From Lutibacter sp. (GTDB lineage: Bacteria; Bacteroidota; Bacteroidia; Flavobacteriales; Flavobacteriaceae), in assembly GCA_018054895.1 (NCBI GenBank), contig JAGPIQ010000009.1, positions 1 through 36,653 of the forward strand: a stretch of DNA of 36,653 nt. Direction: 5' to 3'. The translations under genes and the position numbers were made by a program. The notes beneath the pieces were generated by a model. It was not told where the DNA came from, did not search any database, and was given only the letters and a program-made list of their open reading frames with translations. Shown here piece by piece: positions 9,126 through 18,258 of this stretch. The number at the start of each line of letters is the position of its first letter. Position 1 is the stretch's first letter.

Positions 9126-12100
9126 TTATTCTTCTAATCTAACGTCTAAACCTAAACCTTTCAGTTCGTGCATTAATACGTTAAATGATTCTGGTAAACC
9201 TGGTTCAGGCATTGTATCTCCTTTAACAATAGCTTCATACGTTTTTGCTCTACCAAGAACATCATCCGATTTTACTGTTAAAATTTCTCTCAATGTACTT
9301 GATGCACCATATGCTTCAAGTGCCCAAACTTCCATCTCTCCAAAACGCTGACCTCCAAACTGAGCTTTACCTCCTAATGGTTGTTGCGTAATTAATGAAT
9401 ATGGTCCAATTGAACGAGCGTGCATTTTGTCATCAATCATATGACCTAATTTAATCATATAAATAACTCCAACTGTTGCAGGTTGATCAAAACGTTGACC
9501 AGTACCACCATCATATAAATAAGTGTGACCAAATCTTGGAATTCCAGCTTCATCTGTTAAAGCATTGATTTGATCTATAGTTGCACCATCAAAAATTGGA
9601 GTAGCATATTTTCTACCTAAATTTTGACCAGCCCATCCTAATACTGTTTCATAAATCTGACCAATGTTCATACGAGAAGGTACTCCAAGTGGATTCAATA
9701 CAATATCAACAGGTGTTCCATCTTCTAAGAAAGGCATATCTTCCGCTCTAACAATTCGAGCAACAATACCTTTATTTCCGTGACGCCCTGCCATTTTATC
9801 ACCCACTTTTAATTTACGTTTTTTAGCAATGTAAATTTTAGCAAGTTTTAAAATTCCTGCAGGTAATTCATCCCCTACTGAAATTGTAAATTTCTCACGT
9901 CTTAAAGAACCTTGTAAATCATTCACTTTAATTTTATAGTTGTGGATTAACTCCGTAACTAACATATTAATATGATCATCTGTAGTCCAAACACCTTTTG
10001 TTAAATAATTAAAATCTGGAACAGAGTTTAACATTTTTAAGGTGAATTTTTTACCTTTCATTAAAATTTCTTCACCTAAATCGTTCAATACACCTTGTGA
10101 TGTTTTTCCGTTTATTAGTGAAAATAATTTATCTATTAAAACAGTTCTTAAATCTTCAAGTTTTGCAGTGTACTTACTTTCTAAGTTTGCAAGACTCACT
10201 TTTTCTTGAGCTCTTTTAGATTTATCTTTAACGGCGCGTTCAAATAATTTTTTATCAATAACAACACCTCTTAATGATGGAGAAGCTTTTAATGAAGCAT
10301 CTTTTACATCACCAGCTTTATCACCAAAGATAGCTCTTAATAACTTTTCTTCTGGTGTTGGATCAGATTCACCTTTAGGTGTAATTTTACCAATTAAAAT
10401 ATCACCAGGTTTTACTTCCGCACCAATACGGATCATTCCGTTTTCATCTAAGTCTTTAGTAGCTTCTTCTGAAACGTTTGGAATATCGTTTGTTAATTCT
10501 TCAGCACCTAATTTAGTATCTCTAACATCCATTGAATATTCATCAATATGGATTGACGTAAAGATATCTTCTTTAACTACTTTTTCTGAAATTACAATCG
10601 CATCCTCAAAGTTATACCCTTTCCAAGGCATAAATGCAACTTTCATATTTCTACCTAAAGCTAACTCCCCTTTTTGGGTTGCATAACCTTCACATAGTAC
10701 TTGACCTTCTTCAACTCTATCTCCTTTTTTAACAATAGGCTTTAAGTTAATTGAAGTTCCTTGGTTCGTTTTTCTGAATTTAATCAAGTTATATGTTTTG
10801 CTATCGCTATCAAAACTAACTAAACGTTCTTCTTCAGTACTATCATATTTAATCATAATAGTATTTGCATCCACATATTCAACAACACCGTCACCTTCAG
10901 CATTCATCAAAATTCTTGAATCTTTTGCTACTCTAAATTCTAAACCAGTACCAACAATTGGAGATTCTGGTTGTAATAAAGGAACTGCCTGACGCATCAT
11001 GTTTGATCCCATCAATGCACGGTTCGCATCATCATGTTCCAAGAAAGGAATTAATGACGCTGATATTGAAGCAATTTGATTTGGAGCAACATCCATAAAA
11101 TTAACTGCAGTAGGATCAACAACTGGATAATCAGCCTCTTCACGTACAATTACTTTTTCACTTAAGAAATTACCTGCATCATCTAAAGGTAAATTTGATT
11201 GCGCAAATTTCATTCCTTCTTCTTCCTCAGCACTTAAATATCTTGGTTCATCAGTTATATTAACAACACCATCTACTACTTTTCTGTAAGGTGTTTCAAT
11301 AAATCCTAAATTATTTACTTTTGCAAAAACTGCCAAAGAAGAAATCAAACCAATGTTTGGTCCCTCTGGAGTTTCAATAGGACATAAACGTCCGTAATGC
11401 GTAAAGTGAACATCTCGCACCTCAAAACCTGCTCTTTCTCTTGATAAACCACCTGGTCCAAGGGCCGATAAACGACGCTTATGTGTAATCTCTGCTAATG
11501 GATTTGTTTGATCCATAAATTGAGATAACTGGTTAGTTCCAAAGAAAGAATTAATTACTGAAGATAATGTTTTAGCATTAATTAAATCGATAGGAGTAAA
11601 TACCTCATTATCACGTACGTTCATTCTTTCACGAATTGTACGAGCCATACGAGATAAACCTACACCAAATTGACTTGCTAATTGCTCACCTACTGTTCTA
11701 ACGCGACGGTTAGATAAATGGTCAATATCGTCAACTTCAGCTTTAGAATTTACTAATTTTATCAAGTTTTTGATAATCGTAATAATATCTAATTTAGTTA
11801 GTACTCTTTCATCCATATCGATTGAAAGCTCTAACTTTTTGTTCATTCTATAACGACCAACTTCACCTAAATTATAACGTTGCTCAGAAAAGAATAATTT
11901 ATCAATAATTCCTTTTGCAGTTTCGAAATCTGGCGGTTCAGCGTTACGTAATTGTCTATATATATGTTCAACAGCCTCTTTTTCAGAGTTTGTTGGATCT
12001 TTTTGTAATGTATTATGAATAATTGCATAATCAGCCATTTCATTATCCTCCTTATGAAGTAAGATAGTTTTTGTACCAGATTCAACAATTTCTTCAATTT

Positions 12101-12941
12101 CATCCTTATCTAAAATAGTATCACGGTCTAATACAATTTCGTTTCTTTCAATCGACACAACCTCACCAGTATCCTCATCTACGAAATCTTCAAACCAAGT
12201 TTTTAAAACACGTGCAGCTAATTTTCTACCTAAATATTTTTTTAATCCACTTTTTGAAACTTTGATTTCTTCTGCAAGATCAAAAATTTCTAAAATATCT
12301 TTATCTCTCTCGAAACCAATTGCTCTAAACAATGTGGTTACCGGTAATTTTTTCTTTCTATCGATATACGCATACATCACTTGATTGATATCGGTAGCGA
12401 ATTCAATCCAAGAACCTTTAAAAGGAATTACCCTAGCTGAATATAATTTTGTTCCATTTGCATGGAAAGACTGACCGAAGAAAACACCAGGCGAACGATG
12501 TAACTGAGATACCACAACTCTTTCAGCTCCATTTATTACAAATGTACCACTGTGAGTCATATAAGGTATAGTACCCAAATACACATCTTGAACAATTGTT
12601 TCAAAATCTTCGTGCTCAGGATCTGTACAATAAAGTTTTAATCTTGCTTTTAAAGGAACACAATACGTTAATCCTCTTTCAATACACTCTTGAATAGAAT
12701 AACGTGGTGGATCTACAAAATAATCGATAAACTCTAATACAAATTGATTACGAGTGTCTGTTATTGGGAAGTTGTCTAAGAAGGTTTTGTACAATCCTTC
12801 TGTACTTCGTTCGTCAGCTTTCGTTTTTAATTGGAAAAAATCTTGAAACGATTTTACCTGAATATCTAAAAAATCTGGATATTCAGTTACCAATTTAGCT
12901 GATGCAAAGTTTATTCTTTCGGTAATTTTTTTTGTTGCCAA
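9126..12941 (-). CDS. rpoB: DNA-directed RNA polymerase subunit beta
   Basis: 1271 residues, full length. Recognisable segments are the rifampicin-pocket region ([20 protein letters not shown] and [12 protein letters not shown]), the nucleotide-contacting [33 protein letters not shown], and the C-terminal [20 protein letters not shown], which contacts beta-prime. The rifampicin-pocket residues look wild type (Asp of QFMDQTN, His of THKRR, Ser of RRLSAL). It follows rplL after 121 bases that hold a terminator-like hairpin, as at the regulated rplL-rpoB junction of other bacteria. Confidence 0.98.
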   Translation of the reverse strand: MATKKITERINFASAKLVTEYPDFLDIQVKSFQDFFQLKTKADERSTEGLYKTFLDNFPITDTRNQFVLEFIDYFVDPPRYSIQECIERGLTYCVPLKARLKLYCTDPEHEDFETIVQDVYLGTIPYMTHSGTFVINGAERVVVSQLHRSPGVFFGQSFHANGTKLYSARVIPFKGSWIEFATDINQVMYAYIDRKKKLPVTTLFRAIGFERDKDILEIFDLAEEIKVSKSGLKKYLGRKLAARVLKTWFEDFVDEDTGEVVSIERNEIVLDRDTILDKDEIEEIVESGTKTILLHKEDNEMADYAIIHNTLQKDPTNSEKEAVEHIYRQLRNAEPPDFETAKGIIDKLFFSEQRYNLGEVGRYRMNKKLELSIDMDERVLTKLDIITIIKNLIKLVNSKAEVDDIDHLSNRRVRTVGEQLASQFGVGLSRMARTIRERMNVRDNEVFTPIDLINAKTLSSVINSFFGTNQLSQFMDQTNPLAEITHKRRLSALGPGGLSRERAGFEVRDVHFTHYGRLCPIETPEGPNIGLISSLAVFAKVNNLGFIETPYRKVVDGVVNITDEPRYLSAEEEEGMKFAQSNLPLDDAGNFLSEKVIVREEADYPVVDPTAVNFMDVAPNQIASISASLIPFLEHDDANRALMGSNMMRQAVPLLQPESPIVGTGLEFRVAKDSRILMNAEGDGVVEYVDANTIMIKYDSTEEERLVSFDSDSKTYNLIKFRKTNQGTSINLKPIVKKGDRVEEGQVLCEGYATQKGELALGRNMKVAFMPWKGYNFEDAIVISEKVVKEDIFTSIHIDEYSMDVRDTKLGAEELTNDIPNVSEEATKDLDENGMIRIGAEVKPGDILIGKITPKGESDPTPEEKLLRAIFGDKAGDVKDASLKASPSLRGVVIDKKLFERAVKDKSKRAQEKVSLANLESKYTAKLEDLRTVLIDKLFSLINGKTSQGVLNDLGEEILMKGKKFTLKMLNSVPDFNYLTKGVWTTDDHINMLVTELIHNYKIKVNDLQGSLRREKFTISVGDELPAGILKLAKIYIAKKRKLKVGDKMAGRHGNKGIVARIVRAEDMPFLEDGTPVDIVLNPLGVPSRMNIGQIYETVLGWAGQNLGRKYATPIFDGATIDQINALTDEAGIPRFGHTYLYDGGTGQRFDQPATVGVIYMIKLGHMIDDKMHARSIGPYSLITQQPLGGKAQFGGQRFGEMEVWALEAYGASSTLREILTVKSDDVLGRAKTYEAIVKGDTMPEPGLPESFNVLMHELKGLGLDVRLEE

Positions 12942-13002
12942 TGGACAAAAACTTTAGGTTAAAAAACTATTAAAATTTAAGAACGAATATATACGCAAAA
13001 AT

Positions 13003-13037
13003 GGTTTAGGTCTAAGGATGTACCTAAGACCTAAACC
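13003..13037 (-). promoter_or_regulatory. Terminator-like attenuator hairpin between rplL and rpoB
   Basis: A 15-bp stem with one mismatch (GGTTTAGGTCTAAGG / CCTAAGACCTAAACC on the plus strand) and a 5-base loop. On the minus strand it is followed by AUUUUUGCG, a short U tract. Its place in the rplL-rpoB gap matches the attenuator that lowers rpoBC transcription relative to ribosomal protein genes in Escherichia coli. No -7 promoter element is seen in the gap, so rpoBC expression probably depends on read-through of this structure. Confidence 0.65.
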
Positions 13038-13062
13038 TTAAATTGTTTTTGCTATAAGGAGC

Positions 13063-13440
13063 TTACTTAAGCTCAACCTCAGCTCCAGCTTCTTCTAATG
13101 CTGCTTTTAAAGCTTCAGCTTCGTCTTTAGCAATTCCTTCTTTTAATGGAGCAGGAGCGCTATCAACTATTTCTTTAGACTCTTTTAATCCTAAACCAGT
13201 TAATTCTTTAACTAATTTAACAACTGCTAATTTAGAAGCACCTGCTGCTTTTAAGATTACAGTGAATTCAGTTTGCTCTTCAGCTGCATCATCACCTCCA
13301 GCTGCTGCTGGACCTGCTACTGCTACTGCAGCTGCTGCTGGTTCGATACCATACTCGTCTTTTAAAATCTTAGCTAACTCATTTACTTCTTTAACTGTTA
13401 AGTTAACAAGTTGTTCTGCGAAATCTTTTAAATCTGCCAT
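13063..13440 (-). CDS. rplL: Large ribosomal subunit protein bL12 (L7/L12)
   Basis: 125 residues. It has an N-terminal dimerisation helix region ([23 protein letters not shown]), an alanine-rich flexible hinge near residues 35-50, and the C-terminal factor-binding domain with [18 protein letters not shown]. It forms the L10-bound stalk that recruits elongation factors. It follows rplJ by 45 bases and precedes the attenuator-like hairpin. Confidence 0.98.
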   Translation of the reverse strand: MADLKDFAEQLVNLTVKEVNELAKILKDEYGIEPAAAAVAVAGPAAAGGDDAAEEQTEFTVILKAAGASKLAVVKLVKELTGLGLKESKEIVDSAPAPLKEGIAKDEAEALKAALEEAGAEVELK

Positions 13441-13485
13441 TTCTCTTTGTTTAAATTTTATTATTTAGTTTATTAGTGCACTTGA

Positions 13486-14001
13486 CTATTTCTCTGATAA
13501 TGTTTTAATAATACCAGACAATTTGTTACCACCTGACTGTAATGCTGAAACAACATTTTTAGCTGGCGATTGTAATAACGTAATGATATCTCCAATTACT
13601 TCTTCTTTTGATTTTACATTTACTAATGCATCTAACTGATCATCACCAATGTAAACTGCTTCTTCAATATAAGCACCCTTCAATAAAGGTTTTGTTGATT
13701 TCTTACGGAATTCTTTTATTAATTTTGCTGGAGCATTACCATATTCTGAAAACATTAAAGCTGTATTTCCTTTTAATGCTGTAGGTAAATTACCAAAATC
13801 TTTATCAGATTTTTCCATTGCTTTTGAAAGCAATGAATTTTTAACAACTGCTAATTTTATGTTCGCTTTATAACAAGCTCTACGTAAATTAGAAGTTTGT
13901 AATGCGTTCAATCCTGAAATATCTGTTAAATAAACAATATTTTCTTCACCTAATTTAGTTGTTAAAACTTCTATTATTTGTGATTTTTCTTCTCTCGTCA
14001 T
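13486..14001 (-). CDS. rplJ: Large ribosomal subunit protein uL10
   Basis: 171 residues, normal length. The N-terminal rRNA-binding domain has RRACYKANIKLAVVKNSLL; the C-terminal helix (from about 135) would carry L7/L12 dimers. It lies 22 bases after rplA, which leaves no room for an Escherichia coli-type L10 leader between rplA and rplJ; autogenous control, if any, must act elsewhere. Confidence 0.97.
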   Translation of the reverse strand: MTREEKSQIIEVLTTKLGEENIVYLTDISGLNALQTSNLRRACYKANIKLAVVKNSLLSKAMEKSDKDFGNLPTALKGNTALMFSEYGNAPAKLIKEFRKKSTKPLLKGAYIEEAVYIGDDQLDALVNVKSKEEVIGDIITLLQSPAKNVVSALQSGGNKLSGIIKTLSEK

Positions 14002-14023
14002 AATTTCTAAGATTTAACTTTAA

Positions 14024-14713
14024 TTAAACAGTTTTAGGATCTATATTCAAACTAGGACTCATTGTACTAGAAAGGAAAATACTTTTAATATATACACCCT
14101 TAGCAGCAGTAGGCTTCATTTTAATTAAAGTCTGTACTATTTCGTGTGCATTATCGAAAATTTTATCAGCGTCGAAAGATGCTTTTCCAATACCTGCATG
14201 GATAATCCCTGTTTTATCAACTCTAAAGTCAATTTTACCCGCTTTTACCTCAGTAACTGCTTTTGCAACGTCCATAGTCACAGTACCAGTTTTTGGGTTA
14301 GGCATCAATCCTCTAGGTCCTAAAACACGTCCTAATGGTCCTAATTTACCCATTACACTTGGCATTGTAATAATCACATCTACATCAGTCCAACCATCTT
14401 TAATTTTTTGAAGATAATCATCTAATCCTACATAGTCAGCACCAGCTTCTCTAGCTTCCTCCTCTTTATCTGGAGTTACTAACGCTAATACCTTTACATC
14501 TTTCCCTGTTCCATGTGGTAATGTTACCACACCTCTAACCATTTGATTCGCTTTACGAGGATCAACTCCCAATTTAACAGCTATATCAATAGATGCATCG
14601 AAATTTACATTTGTAATTTCTTTTACTAAAGCAGAAGCATCCTTTAAAGAATAAGCTTGATTTTTATCAACCTTAGCGTGCGCTTCCTTTTGCTTTTTAG
14701 TTAATTTTGCCAT
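14024..14713 (-). CDS. rplA: Large ribosomal subunit protein uL1
   Basis: 229 residues, normal length. The family signature [20 protein letters not shown] is present at the centre, with the two-domain arrangement of L1 ([13 protein letters not shown] at the start of domain I). L1 binds the mobile L1 stalk of 23S rRNA and in many bacteria represses its own operon by binding a mimic in the rplK leader. It is 14 bases after rplK. Confidence 0.98.
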   Translation of the reverse strand: MAKLTKKQKEAHAKVDKNQAYSLKDASALVKEITNVNFDASIDIAVKLGVDPRKANQMVRGVVTLPHGTGKDVKVLALVTPDKEEEAREAGADYVGLDDYLQKIKDGWTDVDVIITMPSVMGKLGPLGRVLGPRGLMPNPKTGTVTMDVAKAVTEVKAGKIDFRVDKTGIIHAGIGKASFDADKIFDNAHEIVQTLIKMKPTAAKGVYIKSIFLSSTMSPSLNIDPKTV

Positions 14714-14727
14714 TTTTAATAACTGTT

Positions 14728-15171
14728 TTATTGTTTTATTGGAGCAACTCCACTTACTTTAATACCCATTGAACGAGCAGTTCCTGCCATCATCAATGTT
14801 GCTGATTCAATAGTAAATGCATTTAAATCTACCATTTTATCTTCTGCAATTGTTTTCAATTGATCCCAAGTAACTGTTGCTACTTTTTTTCTGTTAGGTT
14901 CCGCAGATCCTTTTTTCACTTTTGCAGCTTCTAATATTTGAACTGTAGCTGGGGGAGTTTTTACAACAAACTCGAAAGATTTATCTTTGTATACAGTAAT
15001 TGCAACTGGTAAAATCTTTCCTGGTTTATCTTGAGTTCTAGCATTAAATTGCTTACAGAACTCCATAATGTTAACTCCGGCAGCACCTAAAGCAGGACCA
15101 ACAGGTGGTGATGGGTTAGCAGCACCTCCTTTTACTTGTAATTTTACTACTTTACTAATTTCTTTTGCCAT
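14728..15171 (-). CDS. rplK: Large ribosomal subunit protein uL11
   Basis: 147 residues, normal length. It has a proline-rich N-terminus ([20 protein letters not shown]) and an RNA-binding C-terminal domain ending in [14 protein letters not shown]. It sits at the GTPase-associated centre. It follows nusG by 68 bases; this gap holds a stable hairpin that may be the L1 control site. Confidence 0.98.
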   Translation of the reverse strand: MAKEISKVVKLQVKGGAANPSPPVGPALGAAGVNIMEFCKQFNARTQDKPGKILPVAITVYKDKSFEFVVKTPPATVQILEAAKVKKGSAEPNRKKVATVTWDQLKTIAEDKMVDLNAFTIESATLMMAGTARSMGIKVSGVAPIKQ

Positions 15172-15189
15172 TTTCTTAACTTAAATTAG

Positions 15190-15220
15190 ATATTGTATAT
15201 TTTGGAAGCGTACACAATAC
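15190..15220 (-). promoter_or_regulatory. Hairpin in the nusG-rplK gap, candidate L1 autoregulatory leader
   Basis: On the minus strand GTATTGTGTA pairs along its whole length with TATACAATAT (two G-U pairs) around an 11-base loop reading CGCTTCCAAAA. It lies 19 bases before the rplK start codon. In several bacteria L1 represses rplKA by binding a stem with an unpaired purine/pyrimidine loop here. The fold is seen; L1 binding is inference. Confidence 0.4.
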
Positions 15221-15239
15221 CGTATTATTTATGTAACTA

Positions 15240-15791
15240 TTATGAAATCTTTTCTACTTGCATATAACTTAACTCTAATGGAGTTTTTCTTCCAAAAATC
15301 TTAACCATTACTTCAAGTTTACGCTTTTCTTCATTTATTTTTTCGATACTACCATCAAAACCGTTAAATGGTCCATCAATTACTTTTACGGTTTCACCAA
15401 CAACAAAAGGTATAGCAACATTATCACTTTGTACTGATAATTCATCTACTTTTCCTAACATGCGGTTAATTTCAGATTTACGCATAGGTACAGGATCTCC
15501 TCCTTTAACTTCGCCTAAAAACCCAATAACACCTGTAATTGATTTTATTACGTGAGGTAACTCTCCACTTAAATTAGCTTCAATCATAACATAACCAGGA
15601 AAATAAACACGTTCTTTGTTTATTTTTTTCCCATTACGTACTTGAATTACTTTTTCTGTAGGTACTAAAACTCTTTCAACATAGTCAGTCATACCTAAAC
15701 GAGCAATTTCATTTTCAATATAAGTCTTCACTTTATTTTCTTGTCCACCAATAGCTCTAACTACGTACCACTTTTTTACAGAATCAGTCAT
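15240..15791 (-). CDS. nusG: Transcription termination/antitermination factor NusG
   Basis: 183 residues. The NGN domain starts at KKWYVVRAIGGQENKV and a C-terminal KOW motif is present (VIDGPFNGFDGSIEKIN). NusG binds the RNA polymerase clamp helices and couples polymerase to ribosomes or Rho. The ATG at 15791 is taken as start rather than the TTG one codon earlier. It is 12 bases downstream of secE, the classic secE-nusG pair. Confidence 0.97.
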   Translation of the reverse strand: MTDSVKKWYVVRAIGGQENKVKTYIENEIARLGMTDYVERVLVPTEKVIQVRNGKKINKERVYFPGYVMIEANLSGELPHVIKSITGVIGFLGEVKGGDPVPMRKSEINRMLGKVDELSVQSDNVAIPFVVGETVKVIDGPFNGFDGSIEKINEEKRKLEVMVKIFGRKTPLELSYMQVEKIS

Positions 15792-15803
15792 CAACTTTTA
15801 TAA

Positions 15804-15992
15804 TTAAAATAATTTAAAATATTCAGTTAAACCTGTTTGAAAAATTTTATCTACTAAAAATACTGCTAATGCGAATATTATTGTAAAAACAGCAACAACA
15901 ACTGTAGATTTTTGAGCTTCTTCCCAAGAAATCCAAGTAACATTGTTACGTAACTCTTCAAAAGAGTCTTTTATATAGTTAACTAAATTCAT
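15804..15992 (-). CDS. secE: Preprotein translocase subunit SecE
   Basis: 62-residue single-membrane-span SecE. MNLVNYIKDSFEELRNNV is the cytoplasmic amphipathic helix with the conserved WISWEEAQKST, followed by one membrane segment (VVVAVFTIIFALAVFLVDKI). It clamps SecY in the translocon. The reading frame is open further upstream through tRNA-Trp, but the true start is the ATG at 15992, 14 bases after the tRNA. Confidence 0.96.
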   Translation of the reverse strand: MNLVNYIKDSFEELRNNVTWISWEEAQKSTVVVAVFTIIFALAVFLVDKIFQTGLTEYFKLF

Positions 15993-16006
15993 TTTTCTAT
16001 GTTTTG

Positions 16007-16079
16007 CACGGGCGGAGAGACTCGAACTCCCGACACCTGGTTTTGGAGACCAGTGCTCTACCAACTGAGCTACGCCCGT
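16007..16079 (-). tRNA. tRNA-Trp (CCA anticodon)
   Basis: 73-base cloverleaf. Acceptor stem ACGGGCG/CGCCCGT, D arm GCTCAGTTGGTAGAGC, anticodon stem-loop CTGGTCTCCAAAACCAG with anticodon CCA, T arm with GGTTCGA-type loop (GAGTTCGAGTC). The 3' CCA is not encoded. It lies between tuf and secE on the same strand and is co-transcribed with them. Confidence 0.97.
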
Positions 16080-16083
16080 AAGA

Positions 16084-16109
16084 AAGGTGCTCCTTCTCAG
16101 AAGCACCTT
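16084..16109 (-). terminator. Hairpin after tuf (terminator or processing signal)
   Basis: Perfect 8-bp stem AAGGTGCT/AGCACCTT with a 10-base loop between the tuf stop codon and tRNA-Trp. The following minus-strand bases are TTTCTTACG, only a weak U tract, so it is more likely a partial terminator or an mRNA-tRNA processing signal that separates tuf from the downstream genes. Confidence 0.5.
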
Positions 16110-16132
16110 GTTACTTTATTTGTTAATACTAA

Positions 16133-17320
16133 TTAGTCTAACATTTCTGTTACCTGACCAGCACCTACTGTTCTACCTCCTTCACGGATTGCAAAACGTA
16201 AACCTACATTTAATGCGATTTTTTGGTGTAGTTCAACATTTATAGTTAAGTTATCACCTGGCATTACCATTTCTACTCCTTCTGGTAACATAATAGTTCC
16301 AGTTACGTCAGTTGTTCTTACGTAGAACTGTGGACGATAGTTGTTATGGAATGGTGTGTGACGACCACCTTCTTCTTTTTTCAAGATATAAACCTCAGCT
16401 TTGAATTTACCATGTGGAGTTACAGAACCTTTTTTACAGATTACCATACCTCTTTTAATATCTTCTTTAGCGATACCACGTAATAAAATACCTACGTTAT
16501 CACCAGCTTCACCTCTATCTAATATTTTACGGAACATTTCAACTCCAGTAATAGTAGACGCTAATTTTTCAGCACCCATACCGATAATGTCAACTACATC
16601 ACCTGTGTTAGCTACACCAGTTTCAATACGACCTGTTGCAACAGTACCACGACCAGTAATTGAGAATACATCTTCAACTGGCATTAAGAATGGTTTATCA
16701 ACATCACGCGTTGGTAACTCAATCCAGTTATCAACAGCCTCCATTAATTCCATAATTTTTTCAACCCATTTAGGCTCATTGTTCAATCCACCTAAAGCAG
16801 AACCTTGAACAACAGGAGTGTTATCACCATCATAGTCATAGAAAGATAATAAATCTCTAATTTCCATTTCTACTAATTCTAATAACTCTTCATCATCAAC
16901 CATATCCACTTTATTCATGAATACAACTAATCTAGGAATACCTACTTGACGACCTAATAAGATATGCTCTCTTGTTTGAGGCATTGGACCATCAGTTGCA
17001 GCTACAACAATAATAGCACCGTCCATTTGAGCAGCACCAGTTACCATGTTCTTTACGTAATCCGCGTGACCTGGACAGTCAACGTGAGCGTAATGACGAT
17101 TTGCTGTTGCGTATTCTACGTGTGAAGTATTAATTGTAATACCTCTTTCTTTCTCCTCTGGAGCATTATCAATTTGATCAAAGTTTTTTATTTCGCAAAA
17201 TCCTTTTTGCGCTAATACTACAGTAATCGCTGCAGTTAAAGTTGTTTTACCGTGGTCAACGTGTCCAATAGTACCAATGTTTAAATGTGGTTTTGAACGA
17301 TCAAAGGTTGCTTTAGCCAT
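16133..17320 (-). CDS. tuf: Elongation factor Tu
   Basis: 395 residues, full length. G1 is GHVDHGKTT, the switch I region contains [16 protein letters not shown]3 is [12 protein letters not shown], and G4 is NKVDMVDD; domains II and III follow, ending in [15 protein letters not shown]. It delivers aminoacyl-tRNA to the ribosome. It is preceded by four tRNA genes on the same transcript and followed by tRNA-Trp, the order known from proteobacterial tufB loci. Confidence 0.99.
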   Translation of the reverse strand: MAKATFDRSKPHLNIGTIGHVDHGKTTLTAAITVVLAQKGFCEIKNFDQIDNAPEEKERGITINTSHVEYATANRHYAHVDCPGHADYVKNMVTGAAQMDGAIIVVAATDGPMPQTREHILLGRQVGIPRLVVFMNKVDMVDDEELLELVEMEIRDLLSFYDYDGDNTPVVQGSALGGLNNEPKWVEKIMELMEAVDNWIELPTRDVDKPFLMPVEDVFSITGRGTVATGRIETGVANTGDVVDIIGMGAEKLASTITGVEMFRKILDRGEAGDNVGILLRGIAKEDIKRGMVICKKGSVTPHGKFKAEVYILKKEEGGRHTPFHNNYRPQFYVRTTDVTGTIMLPEGVEMVMPGDNLTINVELHQKIALNVGLRFAIREGGRTVGAGQVTEMLD

Positions 17321-17383
17321 GATTATTTAATTTTTAAATCTTAGTTATATATAGTGTTAATTTCAATTCTATTTTATTTTTAG

Positions 17384-17455
17384 AGCCAATGACGGGAATT
17401 GAACCCGTGACCTCTTCCTTACCAAGGAAACACTCTACCCCTGAGCTACACCGGC
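17384..17455 (-). tRNA. tRNA-Thr (GGT anticodon)
   Basis: 72-base cloverleaf. Acceptor GCCGGTG pairs with CATTGGC (with G-U pairs); anticodon stem-loop TTTCCTTGGTAAGGAAG gives anticodon GGT; T loop is GGGTTCAATTCCC. It is the last of four tRNAs before tuf. A run of 20 T on the transcribed strand lies immediately upstream. Confidence 0.96.
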
Positions 17456-17456
17456 C

Positions 17457-17476
17457 AAAAAAAAAAAAAAAAAAAT
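17457..17476. repeat. Homopolymer A20 (T20 on the transcribed strand) between two tRNA genes
   Basis: Twenty consecutive A on the plus strand fill the gap between tRNA-Gly and tRNA-Thr(GGT), with one base to spare on the Thr side. The primary transcript would have U20 here. Length is likely to vary between cells or assemblies. Confidence 0.9.
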
Positions 17477-17480
17477 TAGA

Positions 17481-17552
17481 GCGGGAGACCGGGCTCGAAC
17501 CGGCGACAATCAGCTTGGAAGGCTGAAGCTCTACCAACTGAGCTACTCCCGC
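17481..17552 (-). tRNA. tRNA-Gly (TCC anticodon)
   Basis: 72-base cloverleaf. Acceptor GCGGGAG/CTCCCGC, anticodon stem-loop TCAGCCTTCCAAGCTGA with anticodon TCC, T arm GCCGGTTCGAGCCCGGT. Third tRNA of the tRNA-tuf operon. Confidence 0.97.
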
Positions 17553-17600
17553 AATATTCTTTTCAATTCCTAATTAATTTTTATTTCTAAAAACTAATTG

Positions 17601-17681
<81 letters not shown>

Positions 17682-17784
17682 ATTTTTTTTTCAAAGATCT
17701 CAGATTGTTTTTATTTTAAGTCTAAACTCAAAACTATTCAATCTTTATTAATTTAAATCAAATAAAAATTATTATTTAATTTAG

Positions 17785-17858
17785 AGCCGATAGAGGGACT
17801 CGAACCCACGACCTGCTGATTACAAATCAGCTGCTCTAGCCAGCTGAGCTACATCGGC
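17785..17858 (-). tRNA. tRNA-Thr (TGT anticodon)
   Basis: 74-base cloverleaf. Acceptor GCCGATG pairs with TATCGGC (one G-U pair); anticodon stem-loop GCTGATTTGTAATCAGC with anticodon TGT; T arm GTGGGTTCGAGTCCCTC. First tRNA after the operon promoter; a leader hairpin (AGTCCG / CGGACT, 17876-17897) precedes it. Confidence 0.96.
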
Positions 17859-17898
17859 TTTTACTTCATAAAAGAAGTCCGCTATTTCTAACGGACTG

Positions 17899-17929
17899 CA
17901 AATGTAGAAAAGTTTTATTTTTAAACAAA
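17899..17929 (-). promoter_or_regulatory. Promoter of the tRNA-tuf-secE-nusG-rpl operon
   Basis: On the minus strand TTTG at 17929-17926, 19 bases, then TACATTTG at 17906-17899: an ideal match to the Bacteroidota TTTG-N19-TAnnTTTG promoter. Transcription would begin about 34 bases before tRNA-Thr(TGT). No other consensus promoter was found down to rpoC, so it probably drives the whole superoperon. The -33 element sits inside the hpf terminator stem. Confidence 0.75.
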
Positions 17930-17937
17930 ACTTTTCT
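17906..17937 (-). terminator. Hairpin downstream of hpf, overlapping the tRNA operon promoter
   Basis: Perfect 11-bp inverted repeat AGAAAAGTTTT / AAAACTTTTCT with a 10-base loop, 15 bases after the hpf stop codon. It is AT-rich and not followed by a long U run, so termination would be moderate. Its arms contain the -33 box and touch the -7 box of the next promoter. Confidence 0.5.
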
Positions 17938-17951
17938 AATTATTTTTTAAA

Positions 17952-18251
17952 TTATTTAACTCTTATTTTTTCTTTCGTTTTTTCAAGTGATCTTTTTAAG
18001 GTTTCTATAGCTAACATAGCCCCTTCTTCAAAAGTCTTACATTGCTTTTTAACAACAATATCATTTCCAGGTACATTTAGTTTAATTTCAACAACTTTAT
18101 TTTCTTTTTCACTTGTTTGTTGCACCTTTAAAAACACTTCTGAATCGACAATTTTATCATAAAACTTCTCTAGACTACTTACTTTTTTCTCAATAAACTC
18201 AATTAGCTCTTTGTCAGCATTAAAATTGACAGACTGTACGTGTACTTTCAT
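17952..18251 (-). CDS. hpf: Ribosome hibernation-promoting factor, short form (HPF/RaiA family)
   Basis: 99 residues (MKVHVQSVNFNADKELIEFI), the single-domain S30AE form with beta-alpha-beta-beta-beta-alpha pattern and a lysine-rich C-terminus (LKRSLEKTKEKIRVK). It binds the 30S decoding region in stationary phase and blocks translation. The ATG at 18251 is used because the longer frame would start inside the recombinase gene. It follows that gene by 7 bases, so they share a transcript. Confidence 0.9.
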   Translation of the reverse strand: MKVHVQSVNFNADKELIEFIEKKVSSLEKFYDKIVDSEVFLKVQQTSEKENKVVEIKLNVPGNDIVVKKQCKTFEEGAMLAIETLKRSLEKTKEKIRVK

Positions 18252-18258
18252 AATAAAA

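Noticed and set aside
13262..13468. Plus-strand alanine/serine-rich frame of 68 codons opposite rplL
   Set aside because: It is the complement of the alanine-rich hinge of L7/L12; no start context or homology, and rplL is certain.
15993..16106. N-terminal extension of secE reading through tRNA-Trp (would start at 16106)
   Set aside because: The extra residues come from the antisense-free reading of the tRNA sequence; SecE begins at the ATG at 15992, and the tRNA fold is clear.
17334..17537. Minus-strand frame with a poly-Phe run over the tRNA-Thr/tRNA-Gly pair
   Set aside because: It reads through two tRNA genes and the T20 tract; not a protein.
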